From Hysterium pulicare CBS 123377 (lineage: Eukaryota; Ascomycota; Dothideomycetes; Hysteriales; Hysteriaceae), in NCBI GenBank assembly GCA_000467715.1, contig AJFK01001051.1:1-64000 (forward strand): 64,000 nucleotides of DNA, read 5' to 3'. The position numbers and the translations under genes are program-made. A model generated the notes under the pieces. The model was not told the origin of the DNA. It saw nothing but the letters and a program-made list of their open reading frames with translations, and made no database searches. Of the stretch, positions 1 to 10,947 are shown piece after piece; position 1 is the first letter of the stretch, and each line of letters opens with the position of its first letter.

Positions 1-61
1 GGGTTTTCGGGGGTGTTGGGGGGGGGTTTGGAGGGTGTGGAGGGTTGGGGGGTGAAGACAT
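1..61 (-). CDS. N-terminal fragment of a Pro-rich protein, cut by the window edge
   Basis: An ATG on the minus strand at 61-59 sits in a good fungal start context (CAACCACC before it) and opens a frame with no stop to the window edge. The visible 20 residues are almost all Pro, Asn and Ser. Upstream (minus strand) is a pyrimidine-rich leader typical of fungal 5' UTRs. Function cannot be told from so short a low-complexity stretch, and the start is inferred from context only. Confidence 0.4.
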   Translation of the reverse strand, partial: MSSPPNPPHPPNPPPTPPKT

Positions 62-414
62 GGTGGTTGTACGTTGTTGTCCGGGGGATTTTGGTGGTGG
101 AATGGGATGAGGATTGTTGGAAGAGAAGAAGTAATGACGAGGAAACGGAATGGAGATGGAGATGGGGTTCATATAGAGGATGCCAGGTAAAGTTTCCATG
201 CTCTCAAGACTCGTCTGAAAGAAGGCCTCCAGTGTTGTCAGTTTGGAGGAAAAAGTGAGTGAGCAGCAAACCTCTATGTTTCCCTAAGCATCTGATACAT
301 AGAAACAACAGCTTCTCGTCACATGTCTTTCGCTTCCATCATTTAATACAAACATCTCATCTCTCCCCATATTCAAGCCCACCCTCTAATCGCATCAAAA
401 TCCCTTCACCAGCT
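62..414. other. intergenic, 5' flank of the left-edge gene and 3' flank of the next
   Basis: No coding frame convinces here. The minus-strand reading is CT-rich near 62-200 and fits a leader/promoter for the left-edge gene. The rest is the 3' flank of the minus-strand gene ending at 415. Confidence 0.4.
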
Positions 415-903
415 CTACCTTAGCCCCTTAAACCTCTCTCCATCATCCTCAAAATCATCCTCACTATCACTCGGGCTCTGACCCACGCAACCCATCCGCT
501 CAAGATACTGCATATCCAGTGCTTCTTCTCCAGTCGCTCGCCTAACTCCTTGATATTTCATCCAAGCTGCTTTAGCTTCATCACCATAGCTACTTGCGGC
601 ACCCGAATCTCTTCCCTGCTTCTCCTTCTTTCCTTGATGCCCCGCCCCAGCACCGGAACCCACCACGACAGGTCCTTTGGCGGAAGATGCTTTGTTCATA
701 ACACTCTGATGTGAACTCGAAGGTAAAGCTTCGCCAGCCGGCCCGTCACTGTCGTACGAATTGTTACGGTATGGCACGGAGGGTCCGGGTGTATTTCGGT
801 TTACGGGAGGTGGAGAAATGGGCCGGGTGAATGATTTTGGTATGGTGGTGGCTTTCCTTTCTGCTTTATCTTTGCCGGTCGATTTGAGGCGATCTGAAGA
901 CAT
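415..903 (-). CDS. hypothetical protein, low-complexity, acidic tail
   Basis: Single-exon frame of 162 residues. I start at the first true ATG (903-901), because the open frame upstream of it begins only with a TTG codon. The N-terminal two thirds are rich in Pro, Ser, Gly and Lys and look disordered. A more ordered segment near the C-terminus (DEAKAAWMKYQGVRR onward) ends in an acidic run (SDSEDDFEDDGE). The Trp/Tyr-containing C-terminal block is the part most likely to be conserved. I do not recognise a family. It is divergent from the gene at 1233. An intron or alternative start cannot be excluded. Confidence 0.5.
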   Translation of the reverse strand: MSSDRLKSTGKDKAERKATTIPKSFTRPISPPPVNRNTPGPSVPYRNNSYDSDGPAGEALPSSSHQSVMNKASSAKGPVVVGSGAGAGHQGKKEKQGRDSGAASSYGDEAKAAWMKYQGVRRATGEEALDMQYLERMGCVGQSPSDSEDDFEDDGERFKGLR

Positions 904-1232
904 TCCTGAGCTTGGAAATGGGGACAAGTAAGAAAAGAGGGCAAAGTCTAGAGGTTCGAGGAAAGAAAAGATTTGATAGGAAGCTGGGTATCTGTGCGAG
1001 ATAACTAGACTTATTTACGATATTTTTAGTGGGAGTGGAAGTCATGTGATGATATGGAAGCCTTGGAGGCATTAGCGATGACCTTCCCCTTTCAGAGTCA
1101 GGTGGAGGTGGAGAGTGAATGTCAGGAAATAAAGTTTGCTCCCCAAACAACTAACCCGCAGCCCCAAGCCTCCGCATACTCTCTCTTTCTGGCATCATAT
1201 GTAGTCAGCTACACATCAACTCCTCAATCAAC
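904..1232. promoter_or_regulatory. shared promoter region between two divergent hypothetical genes
   Basis: 329 bp separate the start codons of the minus-strand gene at 903 and the plus-strand gene at 1233. No coding frame is convincing, and I see no clear TATA box or known operator. Confidence 0.4.
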
Positions 1233-1916
1233 ATGGTCTCAACAAGGCAAACCGCCTCCATCCAACCCCGTAATCCCGAAAATACCACAGCCAACGGGGA
1301 AGAGAACGAGGATGATGAAGAGAAACCTGCACCCGTTCCTCGCCGCCCAAAACGCAACACCGCCAAAGTCCCTCCCCAGAGCACTATTCCTGCATCGGCA
1401 CCTCGAGACAAGACCGACACTCCATCTCGTCAACTTCCTTATCGCCACTGTACTACCAGATTCCGCCCACGCTCCCGCTCGTCTACCAAGTCAATTATCA
1501 TAGTCGCACAGTATCGGGGCTCTCGCTCACCTCCTCCGCCATCTCCTCGCTCCCCAAGCCCTGAAGAGTCTAATGGTCCTGGAGAGTCAGAAAAGCTTAG
1601 AGGTTCCGAAACCCCCGGGAGGGCTGAGAGGGAGGTTAAGAGGAGGGGTAGAGAGAGGAGGGAGGGGGTGGTTCCGAAGTATGATCCTCGACCCGCGGCG
1701 GAGGTTTATGGGGAGTTGGTTCGGGGCTGGGGCGGGGTGGATGCGGGGAAGGAGGTTGTGAGGGAGGCGAAGATGAATTGGCAAAGTGAGGAGGAGAGGG
1801 AGGCTTTTGAGGCTTATGAGAGGGCTGAGAGGGAGGAGGAGGAGGTTAAGAAGGGGTTGAAGGTGTTGAGGGAGATGAGGAAGGCGAGAGCGAGGTTTCC
1901 TCTGTGTCCGGAATGA
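1233..1916 (+). CDS. hypothetical charged protein
   Basis: Continuous frame of 227 residues from an ATG preceded by ATCAAC. The N-terminal half is rich in Pro, Arg, Ser and Asn with SPRSPSP-type runs, consistent with a disordered nuclear or RNA-associated protein. The C-terminal half is strongly charged and helical (Glu/Arg/Lys heptad-like runs, residues about 170-215), possibly a coiled coil. A short intron around 1490-1510 is possible, although the frame stays open through it. No family recognised. The GC-rich, repetitive 3' half raises the chance that part of the frame is fortuitous. Confidence 0.45.
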   Translation: MVSTRQTASIQPRNPENTTANGEENEDDEEKPAPVPRRPKRNTAKVPPQSTIPASAPRDKTDTPSRQLPYRHCTTRFRPRSRSSTKSIIIVAQYRGSRSPPPPSPRSPSPEESNGPGESEKLRGSETPGRAEREVKRRGRERREGVVPKYDPRPAAEVYGELVRGWGGVDAGKEVVREAKMNWQSEEEREAFEAYERAEREEEEVKKGLKVLREMRKARARFPLCPE

Positions 1917-2328
1917 GGAGAATAGGGAGGTCGGAGCTCAAGACCTCAGCCCGATGACTGAATAGAGGAACTGAGTTAAAGGGGAAATGAATGAATTTCA
2001 TGCTGATGTATTGAGCTCTGCAACAGGCCTCGAATGCGTTTTCTTGCCTTACACTTCACAAAATCAAGAGCGGAGAATGAATTATCTGGACTTTCAATAG
2101 AAAGACTAATAGAATTAAGAAATTACAATTCTTAAGAAGTCCAATAGGTCATACTACTAGATCCATGAAATCTGCCAAGGGTATCGATGTGCCCAACCAT
2201 CCGCCAACCAAAAGAAAGCGTCAAGTTCTCTAAGCCTCGTCCTGAACTAGTTCCGGTTGGTAGAAAGCGAAAAAGAAATGCCAGCATTCCCAATCCCGCT
2301 CACTATCCGTCCGTTACTGCCGCTCCGA
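1917..2328. other. intergenic between convergent genes
   Basis: Holds the 3' flanks of the plus-strand gene ending at 1916 and the minus-strand gene ending at 2329. The middle (about 1960-2170) is AT-rich. The open frames over 2187-2549 are antisense shadows of the PPPPY gene and its tail. Confidence 0.4.
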
Positions 2329-3024
2329 TCACGGTCGATAAGGCGGTGGAGGTTCATCCCGCTCATCACGCTCACCAGGCTGAGGCGAATTCGACACCGC
2401 AAAATGGACATGCGGCGAGTGTTCCTCATAGTCCTCCCTTCCATCCATGCTTAGTCTACCCTGGTTCGTCGGTTGTCTCCCACCAGGGACTTGTGCGTTA
2501 TGTCCCAGCTGCTCGGACGAAGGCTCGAAAGAGGGGTATGAGGCACTGAAACCAGTGTTGTAATATGGATAGTTGATTTGAGGCTGCCTATTTGGCCCTA
2601 TCTGTGCCGCTTGTTGTATCTGAGGGTGTGGAGGGAGAGGTGTTGAGTTGGTTTCCTTTTGCCATGCCGGCGCCGGCAGGTAGGCATTCGGCTGGTAGTT
2701 ACTCTGGGGCGTATGTCCGTTCGCTACGGGCATTTGTGAGAGGCTCGCGAAAGAGTCGTGTCGTCTTAAAGGTTGTGCGGGATATGGTCGAGGTTGAGTG
2801 TGAGGGGCGTAGTAATCGTCCTTTCGATGACGTCGAGGCGGTTCGGAGGTATGAGAACGCTTTGGCATCTGCTGTCGTTGCTGATGATGGCGATGGTGTT
2901 GTTGTGCTTCGTAGTCCTGCCTTGCAGCCTCCTCGTTCAGGCGCTTCTTCTCGCTCTTGCTCTTGTGATATTTGTGGACGAGATAGCCACCGACGACTAC
3001 CTCGAGCCCGCCTAGAATGACCAT
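2329..3024 (-). CDS. membrane-anchored protein with C-terminal PPPPY motif
   Basis: 231 residues. The N-terminus is a short Gly/Val-rich hydrophobic segment (MVILGGLEVVVGGYLVHKY) followed by a basic Lys/His stretch, so a single membrane anchor with a cytosolic tail is likely. The body is disordered, rich in His, Gln, Pro and Asn. The protein ends in DEPPPPYRP; PPxY motifs are ligands of WW domains such as those of Rsp5-type ubiquitin ligases, which suggests an adaptor or ligase client. A YREVPE-coding stretch after a CTACAG acceptor just upstream of the ATG hints that a further 5' exon may exist, so the start is uncertain. Family function unknown. Confidence 0.6.
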   Translation of the reverse strand: MVILGGLEVVVGGYLVHKYHKSKSEKKRLNEEAARQDYEAQQHHRHHQQRQQMPKRSHTSEPPRRHRKDDYYAPHTQPRPYPAQPLRRHDSFASLSQMPVANGHTPQSNYQPNAYLPAPAWQKETNSTPLPPHPQIQQAAQIGPNRQPQINYPYYNTGFSASYPSFEPSSEQLGHNAQVPGGRQPTNQGRLSMDGREDYEEHSPHVHFAVSNSPQPGERDERDEPPPPYRP

Positions 3025-3605
3025 TTCGGGTACTTCTCTGTAGGGGCAGCGTGTTAGGAGATTGTGCGGTGGTTCAGCGTGAATTTTGGTGATATTTGGA
3101 GGGTGTTGGAGTCAGGCAGAAGAGAGGCATCCCTTTGGTGTTATGGTTTTGCTCGTGGTGGCGGAGCGCACATGTGAGTGGTGGCCGGCGATCCCGAGCT
3201 GTGAGGCAGTGCAAAATGCCATGTGCCAGCTGAAAGAAGCCATTGGCAAGATTTGACGCCAAACATAACGACAGTCCGGTGTGAACTTCGCGTTCTTACA
3301 TGTGGACATCAGTCTTTGCGCATTTCCCAATATCAAAGGGTCCTTGATGGTGGCCGAGTTTGCTGTCTCGTCTTACGTCATTCTTGGCAAGTTTGCGAGA
3401 TCACGTGCAAGTGACTTTCACGTCCGAGGTTCACCCGCCCGCTAGTAAACATTGCGGAAGGACGGGAGGGTTTCCGACCAGACCATCCTCTGCCCAGATC
3501 CATCAGCAAGGAGGAATACTTTCAGTTCATTATGTTCTTTGTTTTGCGTCCCTCTTCTTCCAGGCGTTCCTTGCGCTATAGTGCTCGTACTCAACCCTGA
3601 ATACC
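3025..3605. other. divergent promoter region between PPPPY gene and MFS gene
   Basis: 581 bp with no convincing gene. May contain an unrecognised 5' exon of the minus-strand gene. Contains a TCACGTG element near 3400, about 200 bp upstream of the MFS start. Confidence 0.4.
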
Positions 3606-5115
3606 ATGGCAGCTCGAACGGCAACCGAAGTGATCACCCATCCGGGTGGAAATCCAAGCAGAGATATCGAACTACAAGCTACCAATCAAGTGCCCGAACA
3701 GGAGCAGCACGATGTAGTCGTGGATGCAGAGTCAGGGTTGACTAGAAAGAACGTTCTCAAAATCCTTGCCGCAGGCTTTTCTTTCTTCTTTGCCGGAACG
3801 AACGATGGGAGTCTTGGACCCCTGACTCCTTATATCCTCAGGACGTATCACATAGGAACAGAACACGTTGCTATCATGTATGCATTGAACCTCAGATGTT
3901 CATCCTAATTGCCGCAGAATCTACATACTCAACCATGTTAATAGTTTCGCAGCATCCTTTCTCGGATGGCTCTTCACTGCAGCGACAAACAGCCATCTAA
4001 CACGCTATCTAGAGTTAGGAGCCATCCTGACGATCGGGGCCCTCTTTCAACTTGTGGCACACTTGCTCCGATTCTGGACACCACGATTCGCACTTTATGC
4101 CTTCACATTCTTTCTCCAGTCCGCTGGAATGGCCTATCAAGACTCGCTCTCCAACACCTTCGTCACCTCGATCAAAGGTACCCATAGATGGCTAGGATTC
4201 ATTCACGCCATGTACGCATTAGGTTGTCTGATTTCACCCTTTGTTGCAACCGCAATTGCGTCCTCCGTTGGCTCCAGATGGCCACTCTTCTACCTATTCT
4301 TGGCTGGTCTGGGGGTGATTAATATTGCCGGTGTCCTGTTTACTTTCCAAGACTCACTCAAATTACATCCAAAGTGCGAACTTACTAGTACAGAAGAACG
4401 ATCTGCTGGCCGTAGCAAGGATGCCCGCCGCGATATTCTAGAAACGCTCAAATCGCTTCCTGTCTGGCTCCTCTCACTCTTCTACTTCTTCATGCTAGGA
4501 GTCGGCATCACGGCCGGAGGTTGGGTAGTCGAGTATCTCATTAGTGCTCGAAATGGACGCCTCCCAGATGTCGGATACGTCCCTGCTGGTCTCTGGGGAG
4601 GAGTATTCCTTGGACGCGTCCTACTTACTGAACCCACTCATCGGTTCGGTGAGAGGAGAATGCCATTGCTATACTGCGTCGCGATTCTCGCACTGCAGTT
4701 AGTGTTCTGGCTGGTGCCGAATCTACTCTCTAGTGCTATTGCCATTTGCTTGCTTGGGTTCTTCTACGGCCCTCTATTCGCAACGGTAAGATTCCGAAAC
4801 CCAGCCTTGTCATGAGATATTGAATGCTAAACTCCAACTAAGGGGATGTCTATCGGCTCAAAGCTCTTCCCTAAGCGCATACGGCCTACAGCATTAGGTA
4901 AGACAGCATTTCAAGCGCGGATAAGAATTTACTGACAAACCCCAGGCTTCATCTTCGTCCTAGCTCAATCAGGAGGTTCTCTATTCCCAGCTCTCACTGG
5001 TGTTATAGCAAGTAAAGCCGGTGTAAAAGTCATGCAACCAATTCTTGTCGGGGCAATCGTAGCTATGGGGATCGCATGGGCTTTGGTACCGAAAGTGCCT
5101 CGACGCGATGAATGA
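3606..5115 (+). CDS. MFS transporter, 12-helix type (BSC6/fucose-permease-like)
   Basis: Four exons: 3606-3877, 3918-4785, 4843-4897 and 4946-5115, all with GT-AG introns (40, 57 and 48 bp); the joined frame is 454 residues. The N-terminal about 50 residues are polar and cytosolic. The first helix follows (KILAAGFSFFFAGTNDGSLG), where the FAGTNDG signature is typical of the fungal group related to yeast Bsc6 and bacterial fucose permeases. Further hydrophobic segments match a 12-helix layout, with a central loop near residues 250-280. It should sit in the plasma or vacuolar membrane as a secondary carrier; the substrate is unknown. The first intron is short, and an alternative acceptor nearby would change a few residues of helix 2. 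No link to the metabolite cluster is evident. Confidence 0.8.
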
Positions 5116-5856
5116 ATTCAGAAAAGAAAAGGGTTTGAATGTGTCAGAATCTTCGGATTCAAGATCCATAATTCTATATATCTATAATATCAAACCTCCG
5201 TGAAATAGTAATATAGTATCCTCCAAGGACACAAAAGCCATTCACATCCTATCCCAAAGCCCAATTGTGTTATGCGGAAGGAAGGAAAGACCTAAGGCTG
5301 TATAGCATGCTGAGTACCAGGCATCAAACAGAATTGTATCCTCTTCAAACTCAGATAGCCAGCAACTGACTCGTGCCTTTCACCAGTCCTCCCAACCCTC
5401 CAGTCCTTCCTAACACATCCCAAAACCGTAAAGCATGATCATCTTCAACCTAAAATTTCCCCAACACCGATATCCGCACCCCAAAGGTAATCTCAACGCC
5501 GCTTCCTAGCCTCGTTCCACAGAATCCTTCGCAAGCTCAGCTTCCCTAAAACGGCAGCATGACTCAAGGCTTACCTTTTCTACCCCGCTATTATCGATAA
5601 ACGCTCGCGAACCCCGCTACATTCATATCTGTGACTCCGCCGTTCTCTACGCAACTGCCTCATGCGGACTACGGGCGTTCTATAACATGGATTAGATAGC
5701 TGTCGTGTCCTTGAAAGTAGGTTGACACGATCTGACTCCGACTGCTCTGCCCTGGCGCCTTAGAAACACTCCGATTAGAAGGTTAGAGTGTGTCGTGTTA
5801 CTTCGTTAAGGATTGGTAGATAGCATGCCTTAAGAAAACATCTATAAAGTGCGCAA
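5116..5856. other. intergenic, no gene seen
   Basis: 741 bp with AT-rich 3' flank after the MFS gene and no convincing frame. A CTATAAA sequence at about 5839-5846 lies just before the next start codon, too close for a normal TATA box. Confidence 0.4.
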
Positions 5857-7200
5857 ATGAACCCTCTATCCATCAACCTCCCCTCCACCAACACCAACAC
5901 CAGCCCCATTCCTCCTCTCTCCAACTTCAAGAAAATGGCATCTGCAACTCCTTCCTCATCCACAACCATCCCAACACCCTCCCCTCCCCGCCAACGAATC
6001 CGCGACCTCCTCCCAACCCTCCACCTAGGCCGCTTCCCCCCGGGCCCCAAAAACTCCCTCACCGACGTCCCCGGCGTCCTCGTAAACACCCAATCCATCC
6101 ACAGCTCGCCCTCATACCCTGACGCAGCCCCCGGCAGCATAAACACCGGCCTAACAACGATCCTCCCGCGCAAAGACTGGTTCCACAGCGCCTGTTTCGC
6201 GGGCCTGTTCCGGTTCAACGGGTCCGGCGAAATGACAGGCTCGCACTGGATCGAGGAAACGGGGCTTCTGCATTCGCCGATTGTGATCACGAGTTCGTTT
6301 AACGTGGGCGCTGCGTATCAGGGCGTCTACGAGTATGGGATCAGGGAGTTTGCGGATGAGGAGGGGAAGGTGGATTGGTTTTTGTTGCCGGTTGTTGCTG
6401 AGACTTTTGATGGGTTTTTGCATGATGTTACGAGGTTCGTTGTTAAGCCGGAGCATGTTGTTAGGGGTATTGATCAGGCGAGTCCGGAGGCTGTTAGGGA
6501 GGGGAATACGGGGGGTGGGACGGGCATGCTTTGTCATTGGTTTAAGGGCGGGACGGGGAGTAGTAGTCGCGTTATGCCTGCTTCGGGGGAGGGGAAGGAT
6601 AAGAAGACGGAGTATACGGTGGCGGCGTTGGTGCAGGCGAATTATGGCGCTATGAGGGACTTCAGAATTGGAGGGGCGCCGATTGGGAGGTTGATTTTGG
6701 AAGAGCAGGAGCGGAGGTTTAAGGAGAATCCTGAGGATCCGGTCTTGATGGCGCAGGCGAAGTTGTTGGTTAAGGTTGCCCAGGCGAAAGAGAAGAAAGA
6801 TGGGAGTATTATCATCATCCTGGCTACAGATGCTCCTTTGCATCCGCTTCAACTCCAGCGCTTGGCAAAGCGTGCTACAGTCGGCTTGTCGAGAGTCGGT
6901 GGCTGGGGCGCAAACCCGTCCGGCGATATCTTCTTGGCTTTTTCGACGGCGACAGAGGTCCCCGTGCAGACCGTTACGGCGCAGCAGAGGAAAGCGGATC
7001 CTTGGACGCCCAGCCCACTGGGTATCGAGTACGTGGATGACCAGACAATCAATGCATTGTTCGAGAATGCGGCGGATGCGGTTGAAGAGGCCATTTTGAA
7101 TGCGCTTTGTATGGCGGAGACGATGGTAGGTCACCAGGGGCAGGCTATGGATGCTCTAGATTTGGGGAAGGTAAAGCAGCTGATGGAAAAGTATCTGTGA
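5857..7200 (+). CDS. DmpA/BapA-type peptidase (L-aminopeptidase/D-esterase family)
   Basis: Single-exon frame of 447 residues; a second ATG at 5935 could be the true start and would remove 26 low-complexity residues. The protein shows the DmpA family layout: RIRDLLP near residue 48, [25 protein letters not shown] near residue 122, [28 protein letters not shown] near 222, [15 protein letters not shown] near 265, then [18 protein letters not shown] and SGDIFLAFS. Family members cleave N-terminal residues from small peptides, amides or esters and self-process at a Gly-Ser bond, freeing an N-terminal nucleophile. Here the residue after VQANYG is Ala, where I would expect the nucleophilic Ser, so catalysis and self-cleavage may be lost. 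Codon bias shifts in the middle from C-rich to G-rich, as is common in such genes. Confidence 0.8.
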   Translation: MNPLSINLPSTNTNTSPIPPLSNFKKMASATPSSSTTIPTPSPPRQRIRDLLPTLHLGRFPPGPKNSLTDVPGVLVNTQSIHSSPSYPDAAPGSINTGLTTILPRKDWFHSACFAGLFRFNGSGEMTGSHWIEETGLLHSPIVITSSFNVGAAYQGVYEYGIREFADEEGKVDWFLLPVVAETFDGFLHDVTRFVVKPEHVVRGIDQASPEAVREGNTGGGTGMLCHWFKGGTGSSSRVMPASGEGKDKKTEYTVAALVQANYGAMRDFRIGGAPIGRLILEEQERRFKENPEDPVLMAQAKLLVKVAQAKEKKDGSIIIILATDAPLHPLQLQRLAKRATVGLSRVGGWGANPSGDIFLAFSTATEVPVQTVTAQQRKADPWTPSPLGIEYVDDQTINALFENAADAVEEAILNALCMAETMVGHQGQAMDALDLGKVKQLMEKYL

Positions 7201-7381
7201 GGTATTCAAAAGTGACTATGCGGTTTTAGGCACGCATAGTTCGTGTCTGCCGAATTTGGTCGATGCTTTCTCCGTCCTTAACGATGATCTGAGCTCTACA
7301 ACAGCTTCAAATTCAGAGCATGTCTTAAGCCTTCCAAGAGTTCTTCGATGCATTACTACTTGTGGTGGACAAGCCGTGTCT

Positions 7382-9774
7382 TTATGCTGAAGGCTGCTGA
7401 TTTTGCTTGAGATAAACCATCCCTTCGCATGGATCCGAAGGCGACACTACAGTCTCTGGCGCCTGATGAAGCAAAGAATAGGTAAATAAGGGGGTTGGAG
7501 TTTCGTCCGACGACCATATGAATCCTTTTTCTAGCCACAGCTGATGAAACAAGCAGGGTGATTTTGACGATAGTTGCTTAGTCGCTCCTCTGTCAAGGGC
7601 TTGTTCTTCAGTCGTGATCATACTACCATGTCCTCTCTCTTCCAAGTTGCGTTCGATAGCCTTCACCATTTGCTGGGCTCTTGGCATGGCCCACCAATAA
7701 TGGGTATTCTCCAGCAACGACCGTAATCCTCTGTAGAAATATAACAAGACCACAAGGGCTCGAGCATCGTTGCTCTGGACGAGGTTGGTAAAAGCAGGCA
7801 AAGCACGAATTGGGAAAGAAAAGAAGTATCGAGCGATGTCTGGCGTAAGAGTGTCATCTAGGACAGGTCTCCACGTGGGAGGTATAGACATTGCCTGGAA
7901 CTCTTTAGAGGTTGATTCGAAATTTTCAAAGCAGGACTTATGCGTCTCCGGCCGACACAAAGACAGTAGTGGTGCAAGGCGTTTACTAGCATCCATGTAC
8001 GCGACGAAGATGTTTTTTTCGTCCTCCGGAGCCTCATCCGTAGGCTGGCTGTGTTCTAATAGAGAGAACCACTCTCTTTCAATTTCCCCGTCGTCTGCGA
8101 CATTGTGGACAAGCGAAGCTTGATACGTACGTTAGCTCTGAACCCACACCGCAGACTATGGCTTACTTAGTTCATGCCGAATTGGATCCTGTATGCGTTG
8201 GAAATAACGTTCCAGAAATGCTTCGAATTCATCGGGCATCTTGGTTCTCTTTCGGGCCGCCTTAATTATGCGATTCCTGGGACGATGTTGAACAGATGAG
8301 GTAAAAATACTTTGATCGGAGAAGATGTATTCTCTTGAGCTCATGAATACGTCACGAAGCCCTCCTGAAAGTGTGAAGATCGGGTCTGTAGACAGATCCA
8401 GACCTCGAACCGAGCCTTCCGCGACAGACGGGAACTGCAGAAAGTCGATGTTTGACCAAGCATAGTGGTAGAGAAGTACGGTTGTTGCCATGTATGCGTC
8501 CGCATTCTGCGCGTTGATGGGTTGGGATAAGGCCGTGCGGAATAACTCGAGCGCTCTCCCCAGGTGAACTAGGGATGCTTTGTGGTGTAACTTATTCAGG
8601 GGTTGGAGGCATCTGAGGTGCGTGGCGGACACTAGAAGAATGGCATGCATGAGGTATCCGTGCTAAGGGTTTTGTCAGTGATTCATGTCTCCCATTTGTC
8701 TTAGAGATAGTAATGGCTCAGGAGAACAGGTTGAGGAAGGCTAGTAGGCTAGGCGAGACAAGAGGAATGAGGTCGAGATCGAGTGCCCGGTAGAACATCC
8801 GCATTCATATCAGAAAGTAGTCTTACGACACTCTTCCACCCGTTACCTGGGTATATGACCACTTCCCCTTTCGAGGTACTGCGACAAAAACCTTCGCCCC
8901 GGACTTGCACGCCATGGCCGTGCTCTGCAACTCAATGACTAATGTTATCCTTCAACATGAAGAGTATTCCCGCTCTCTGTGCAAGAGCGAACATGTCTAG
9001 CTGAGCTGTGACAGCCTAGAGCAAAGGAAGGGTATGCGCCCTGTATATTGAGATGGTTGAAGATTCCTGGGTTTGATTGAACTTATACGGGCTATGCGTA
9101 GATAGCATGGTATATTGTGTGTATTGATAGCCCATGTGCCTCATTTATCCATCCTTGTAGAGGGGAAGTAGTCGACGTCGTGTATCATCGAAGTAATGTC
9201 AACGAAAGATTCGCACATACCTTGAAACTTAGAGGTAAAACTTTGTCCCGCCATATCTCTGATCCAAATATCAATGTGTCTGCAGTAACAGATCCAAAAT
9301 GATGAAATAGTCGCATCTGCACAACGTTGACCTCTGCTGATAGGCTATCGACTAGTTCGACATGCGGCAGCTGGCGGACCAACTCGATCTTAGGAGGACT
9401 CCGCAATCGTGGAGTATCAGACTCGATACTCTGCAGGCTGCAATATGCTTTTCGTCTCGCACAGTTCCTGCAAGCCGGTCTACCCTCGTCGCACTAATCA
9501 GGTGAAGGTTAATAAGCTTCCTTTCAAATCCGGTAGTCCAGGATAGTCATGTAGGTATTTCGTGCCGAGTTCATTGAAACAGTCTACGACCAGTTCGATT
9601 TTGACGTACCTTCACTCTACGCTTCTTGCATTCTGTACATCCCCGTTTCGATTTTGCGTGACGCCGTCGCTGACGGCAGCTGTTTCCGTTAACATCCTGA
9701 AGATCCGGTCCCGAGCCGTCCAAACGGTTGGTGGAAACATGAAAGAAAGACACAGGGTCGCTATGAACAGCCAT
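7382..9774 (-). CDS. Zn2Cys6 transcription factor with fungal regulatory domain
   Basis: Minus-strand exons 9774-9610, 9493-9221, 8662-8167 and 8118-7382 join in frame to 556 residues. The binuclear cluster is C46-x2-C49-x6-C56-x6-C63-x2-C66-x6-C73, split by the first intron, and is preceded by a basic run (RRRHAKSKRG). The middle region (LMHAILLVSATHLRCL onward) is the usual fungal transcription-factor domain (Fungal_trans_2-like). The second intron (9220-8663) is 558 bp, very long for this genome, yet the flanking exons join smoothly (LSFK then HGYLMHA). The last intron is 48 bp with a GCTAACG branch site. Targets unknown. It faces away from the neighbouring SDR, with more than 1 kb between, so no pathway role can be assigned. 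Confidence 0.82.
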
Positions 9775-10947
9775 GAAGTAGAAACGCAGAGTGATGTTCG
9801 TATCGCCAAAGGAGATTGTTCAAATGGTTGAAATATGAGATTCGCTGCCTGCGAAGAGAGCCTCCAGGGGAGGCTTTCCCAGATTCGGTATACGAGCATT
9901 GGAAACCATTGCGCAACAAATGAGACGCACGGTGGGCCGGGCAAACGGCAGAAGGAATTGACCGAACGCCGTGCTATTGCGCGTTCGTGTAAGCGCGTTG
10001 GTGGAGGTTTCGCTTAGAACAACCACTCCTGAGTTGGTACGATCCCTCTGTCAGTTCACCCTTTTGCTAATCGCAAGAGGCAAATTGTTGCTGACACGCA
10101 CTCTGTAAGTGTTGCGGTGTAGGTCTGTGGCGGGCAAAACGCTTGAAGGGCGTACGGATGTCCTATGTCAGCGCTTATTATGCATTTTGTGCATGCATAA
10201 ACCATCTGCACCGCACTCTCTTCCGTATAACGAATGCAGTCCTAGTTGCAAGCAACATTTCTTGTATAATTTACTGTGGTACATCTGTGCATAACAGACG
10301 TTTTTGGAGCTTACCCTAGCCTTCTTTGATTCTTCTGAGGTTCTTCTCCCACATGTTCTTTTCATCTCGTGCCAAATCAACGCTGTTCTTCACCAAGTCA
10401 CAATCTATCATCTTATTCTTAATATATTTCAGTCCCTTCAAGCTATATACAATCCAAAACTGCCTTCCAGAATGTCCGGCGGGCCAAAGACACAGATTGC
10501 TTCAAGAACAAGGACCAGCCAGTTACAGACTCCGTGACAGAGAACGTTGCCAAACGTCGACATGACTCCCCCAACTTTCCCCTACCAACCGAGCTTTCAT
10601 CTTTCGGATTCTAGCCTATAGAAAGTTTGAAGGCTCTACCATTTGCTCGTGATTGGCTATAGGCTTAGAAGTCGTCAGCTGAAGCGAACGAGATCTGATA
10701 AGGAACGCCCAAAGCTTTGACTGCTCCCTTTCGAGGTCCTCCCCAAGTTCCTCACTGCAGAAGCCTGCTTAGCCGTTGCTGTCGGCAGGTGCAGCTATTC
10801 ACTCTAGGCCGATCCTCGGCTTGATACGACGGCGTTAGATGAGTGAAGGCTCAAAATCCTAGTAGGTAGATTAACTGCCCTTCTTATTTTTTCTTGTCCA
10901 AAGAACTGCCTTCGCATTACATACAATATATACATTATAATATCCCC
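9775..10947. other. intergenic, possible small or decayed exon near 10470-10610
   Basis: 1.17 kb without a firm gene. At 10471 an ATG begins a 21-residue frame (MSGGPK...). A neighbouring frame over about 10485-10613 (DTDCFKNKDQPVTDS and onward) looks more protein-like but lacks a start codon. This could be one small gene broken by a one-base shift, or chance. Nothing else stands out. Confidence 0.3.

Noticed and set aside
6151-7134. 327-codon minus-strand frame
   Set aside because: Antisense shadow of the DmpA-type peptidase gene; composition biased to Arg, Leu, Pro and Asn with no motif.
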